Origin: Lachnospiraceae bacterium GAM79
GTDB taxonomy: Bacteria; Bacillota; Clostridia; Lachnospirales; Lachnospiraceae
Direction of reading: 5' to 3'
Assembly (NCBI GenBank): GCA_020735665.1
Contig: CP085928.1
Span: 744,001-808,000 of the forward strand
Length of the DNA: 64,000 nt
Shown piece by piece: positions 62,805-64,000 of this stretch. The position numbers and the translations under genes are program-made. How positions within the stretch are numbered: position 1 is the first letter of the stretch; each line of letters starts with the position of its first letter. The notes below the pieces were generated by a model, which searched no databases, was not told the origin of the DNA, and saw nothing but the letters and a program-made list of their open reading frames with translations.

Positions 62805-63376
62805 TGCATATTTTATTATTGGCAGTTGGAGCAGCCCTCGTAAATAATGTAATATTAAGCCAGTTCCTTGGACTGTGTCCTTTCCTTGGTGTATCAAAGA
62901 GTGTAAACACAGCGACCGGTATGGGCGGAGCCGTTATATTTGTTATGACGATCGCTTCAGCAGTAACGAGTATTGTTTATTATGGAATCCTTTCTCCGTT
63001 GGGATTGGATTATCTGAATACGATTGTGTTCATTCTTGTAATAGCGGCATTGGTACAGTTTGTAGAGATGTTCTTAAAGAAGAATATGAAGTCTTTATAC
63101 GAGTCACTCGGAGTATACCTTCCATTGATCACAACAAACTGTGCAGTTCTTGGTATCGCACTTTCGAATGTGCAGAATGAATATACGATTTTTGAGAGTA
63201 TTGTAAATGGCTTTGGTTCAGCAGTAGGTTTTGCGATCTCAATTACGATCCTTGCAGGTATCCGTGAGAAACTGGAATACAGTGATATTCCGGAAGCGTT
63301 TAAGGGTACTCCGATCGTTCTGATCACATCAGGTCTGATGGCAATAGCGTTCTTTGGCTTTGCCGGATTGATATAA
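62804..63376 (+). CDS. rnfA: Rnf electron transport complex subunit A
   Basis: A 190-residue membrane subunit with six helices, the mirror-image partner of RnfE. Landmarks are VNNVILSQFLGLCPFLGVS (Cys ligand near residue 26) and YLPLITTNCAVLGIAL (second Cys), which together with RnfE cysteines hold the membrane Fe-S centre. The length is standard. AGGGGAGGTAGAAAATA precedes the ATG. It is translationally coupled to rnfE; rnfB starts 12 nt after its stop. Confidence 0.96.
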   Translation: MHILLLAVGAALVNNVILSQFLGLCPFLGVSKSVNTATGMGGAVIFVMTIASAVTSIVYYGILSPLGLDYLNTIVFILVIAALVQFVEMFLKKNMKSLYESLGVYLPLITTNCAVLGIALSNVQNEYTIFESIVNGFGSAVGFAISITILAGIREKLEYSDIPEAFKGTPIVLITSGLMAIAFFGFAGLI

Positions 63377-63388
63377 GGAGGGATCGTT

Positions 63389-64000
63389 ATGGATATTACA
63401 ACAATTCTGATCGCAGTTGCAGTTGTAGCAGGCGTTGGTATTATCATTGGTGTTCTGCTTGGTGTAGCTGGTGAAAAGTTTAAAGTTCCGGTAGATGAGA
63501 AGGCAGTTATGGTGCGGGAACTTCTTCCCGGAAATAACTGTGGTGGATGCGGATATCCCGGCTGTGATGGTCTTGCAGCAGCCATTGCAAAGGGTGAGAT
63601 GCCGCCATCTGCATGTCCGGTTGGAGGAACCGCCGTTGCAGAGGCAATCAGTGCAGCACTCGGCGTAGAGAATACAGCAAGCACCAAGTATGTAGCCTTT
63701 GTCAAATGCGCAGGTGACTGTGAGAAGGCAAAGGATGTTTATGATTACGTTGGACCAAAGACCTGTGTTCTTGCACAGAACAGTCCGAATAACGGACCAA
63801 AGGGCTGTACATATGGCTGTACAGGATATGGTTCCTGCAAGGCTGTTTGTGAATTCGGTGCGATTGATATTATAGATGGCATTGCAGTTGTAAATGAGGA
63901 AAAATGTAAAGCGTGCGGAAAGTGTGTAGATGTCTGTCCAAGACATCTGATCGAGCTGGTTCCGTATGATGCCCCTCATCGTGTCAGATGTAATTCAAAG
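63389..64000 (+). CDS. rnfB: Rnf electron transport complex subunit B (partial, runs off the right edge)
   Basis: The first 204 residues of RnfB, the ferredoxin-accepting subunit. An N-terminal membrane helix (ILIAVAVVAGVGIIIGVLLG) is followed by the DUF/Fe-S domain with NNCGGCGYPGCDGLA (about 49-63) and the extra Cys in SACPVGG. A ferredoxin-like region includes CTYGCTGYGSCKAVCEFGAI and CKACGKCVDVCPRHLIELVP. ATAAGGAGGGATCGTT precedes the ATG. The remaining part (a further ferredoxin module in clostridial RnfB) lies outside the window. Confidence 0.96.
   Translation, partial: MDITTILIAVAVVAGVGIIIGVLLGVAGEKFKVPVDEKAVMVRELLPGNNCGGCGYPGCDGLAAAIAKGEMPPSACPVGGTAVAEAISAALGVENTASTKYVAFVKCAGDCEKAKDVYDYVGPKTCVLAQNSPNNGPKGCTYGCTGYGSCKAVCEFGAIDIIDGIAVVNEEKCKACGKCVDVCPRHLIELVPYDAPHRVRCNSK

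Overview
The window looks like chromosome from a Gram-positive anaerobe of the Clostridia, most likely a Lachnospiraceae member. The evidence is a six-subunit Rnf complex with an apbE/NusG-II/Gx preamble, CodY, an acetyl-type MetA, clostridial DUF families, strong AGGAGG ribosome sites and moderate-to-low GC. The genus cannot be fixed from sequence alone. Most of the window is core metabolism and housekeeping. There is no phage, insertion sequence, transposase or CRISPR array.

Layout. 1-11.4 kb: a LysR regulator (cut by the left edge) faces a long biosynthetic run leuC-leuD-leuB-ilvD-ilvB-serC-serA-asd for branched-chain amino acids, serine and aspartate semialdehyde. 11.5-17.8 kb: a surface-glycan island (two GT2 transferases, an FkbM-like methyltransferase, a GT-C membrane transferase, a flippase), very AT-rich from about 12.4 kb on. 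17.9-25.2 kb: a P-loop kinase, a DUF1015 protein, a degenerate GlgB-like protein, an MscS channel and two CobW-type GTPases. 25.3-36.2 kb: yifB-dprA-topA-codY, two membrane-anchored proteins, rpsB-tsf and an alpha/beta hydrolase, a contracted version of the Bacillus dprA-topA-codY-fla-rpsB-tsf order. 36.3-40.2 kb: a small condensation-domain / carrier-protein / adenylating-enzyme cluster with a convergent TetR gene. 40.4-51.3 kb: HAD phosphatase, NCS2 purine permease, tRNA-Arg(CCG), an extracytoplasmic unknown, Lrp, rluF, ligA, metA and a secreted NlpC/P60-like protein with wall-binding repeats. 51.4-56.1 kb: an ABC-F ATPase, a RelA/SpoT-domain protein of unusual architecture and an unknown. 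56.3-64 kb: apbE, a NusG-II protein, a Gx transporter and rnfC-rnfDG(fused)-rnfE(extended)-rnfA-rnfB (cut by the right edge).

Logic. The leu/ilv/ser/asd run, CodY, Lrp and MetA give a strong amino-acid theme. ApbE supplies covalent FMN for the Rnf subunits encoded next to it. Rnf couples ferredoxin oxidation and NAD+ reduction to ion pumping.

Most unusual signal. Several intergenic regions carry long imperfect inverted repeats with 30-70 bp arms enclosing a shared core (GGTCCTTA...TTAGTACCGTT, plus a small hairpin capped by a GNRA-type loop). Copies lie before leuC, between leuC and leuD, before cobW and next to tRNA-Arg. The arms differ between copies yet remain self-complementary within each copy, and the tetraloops vary as GGAA/GGGA/GCAA. 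This suggests a family of structured RNA or palindromic repeats not explained by any family I can name. Other notable items are the tandem hairpins before leuB, the C/ACP/A cluster, the RelA-domain fusion, the GlgB pseudoenzyme, the CobW-TIGR03943-like fusion, the RnfD-RnfG fusion and the Cys-bearing tail on RnfE.
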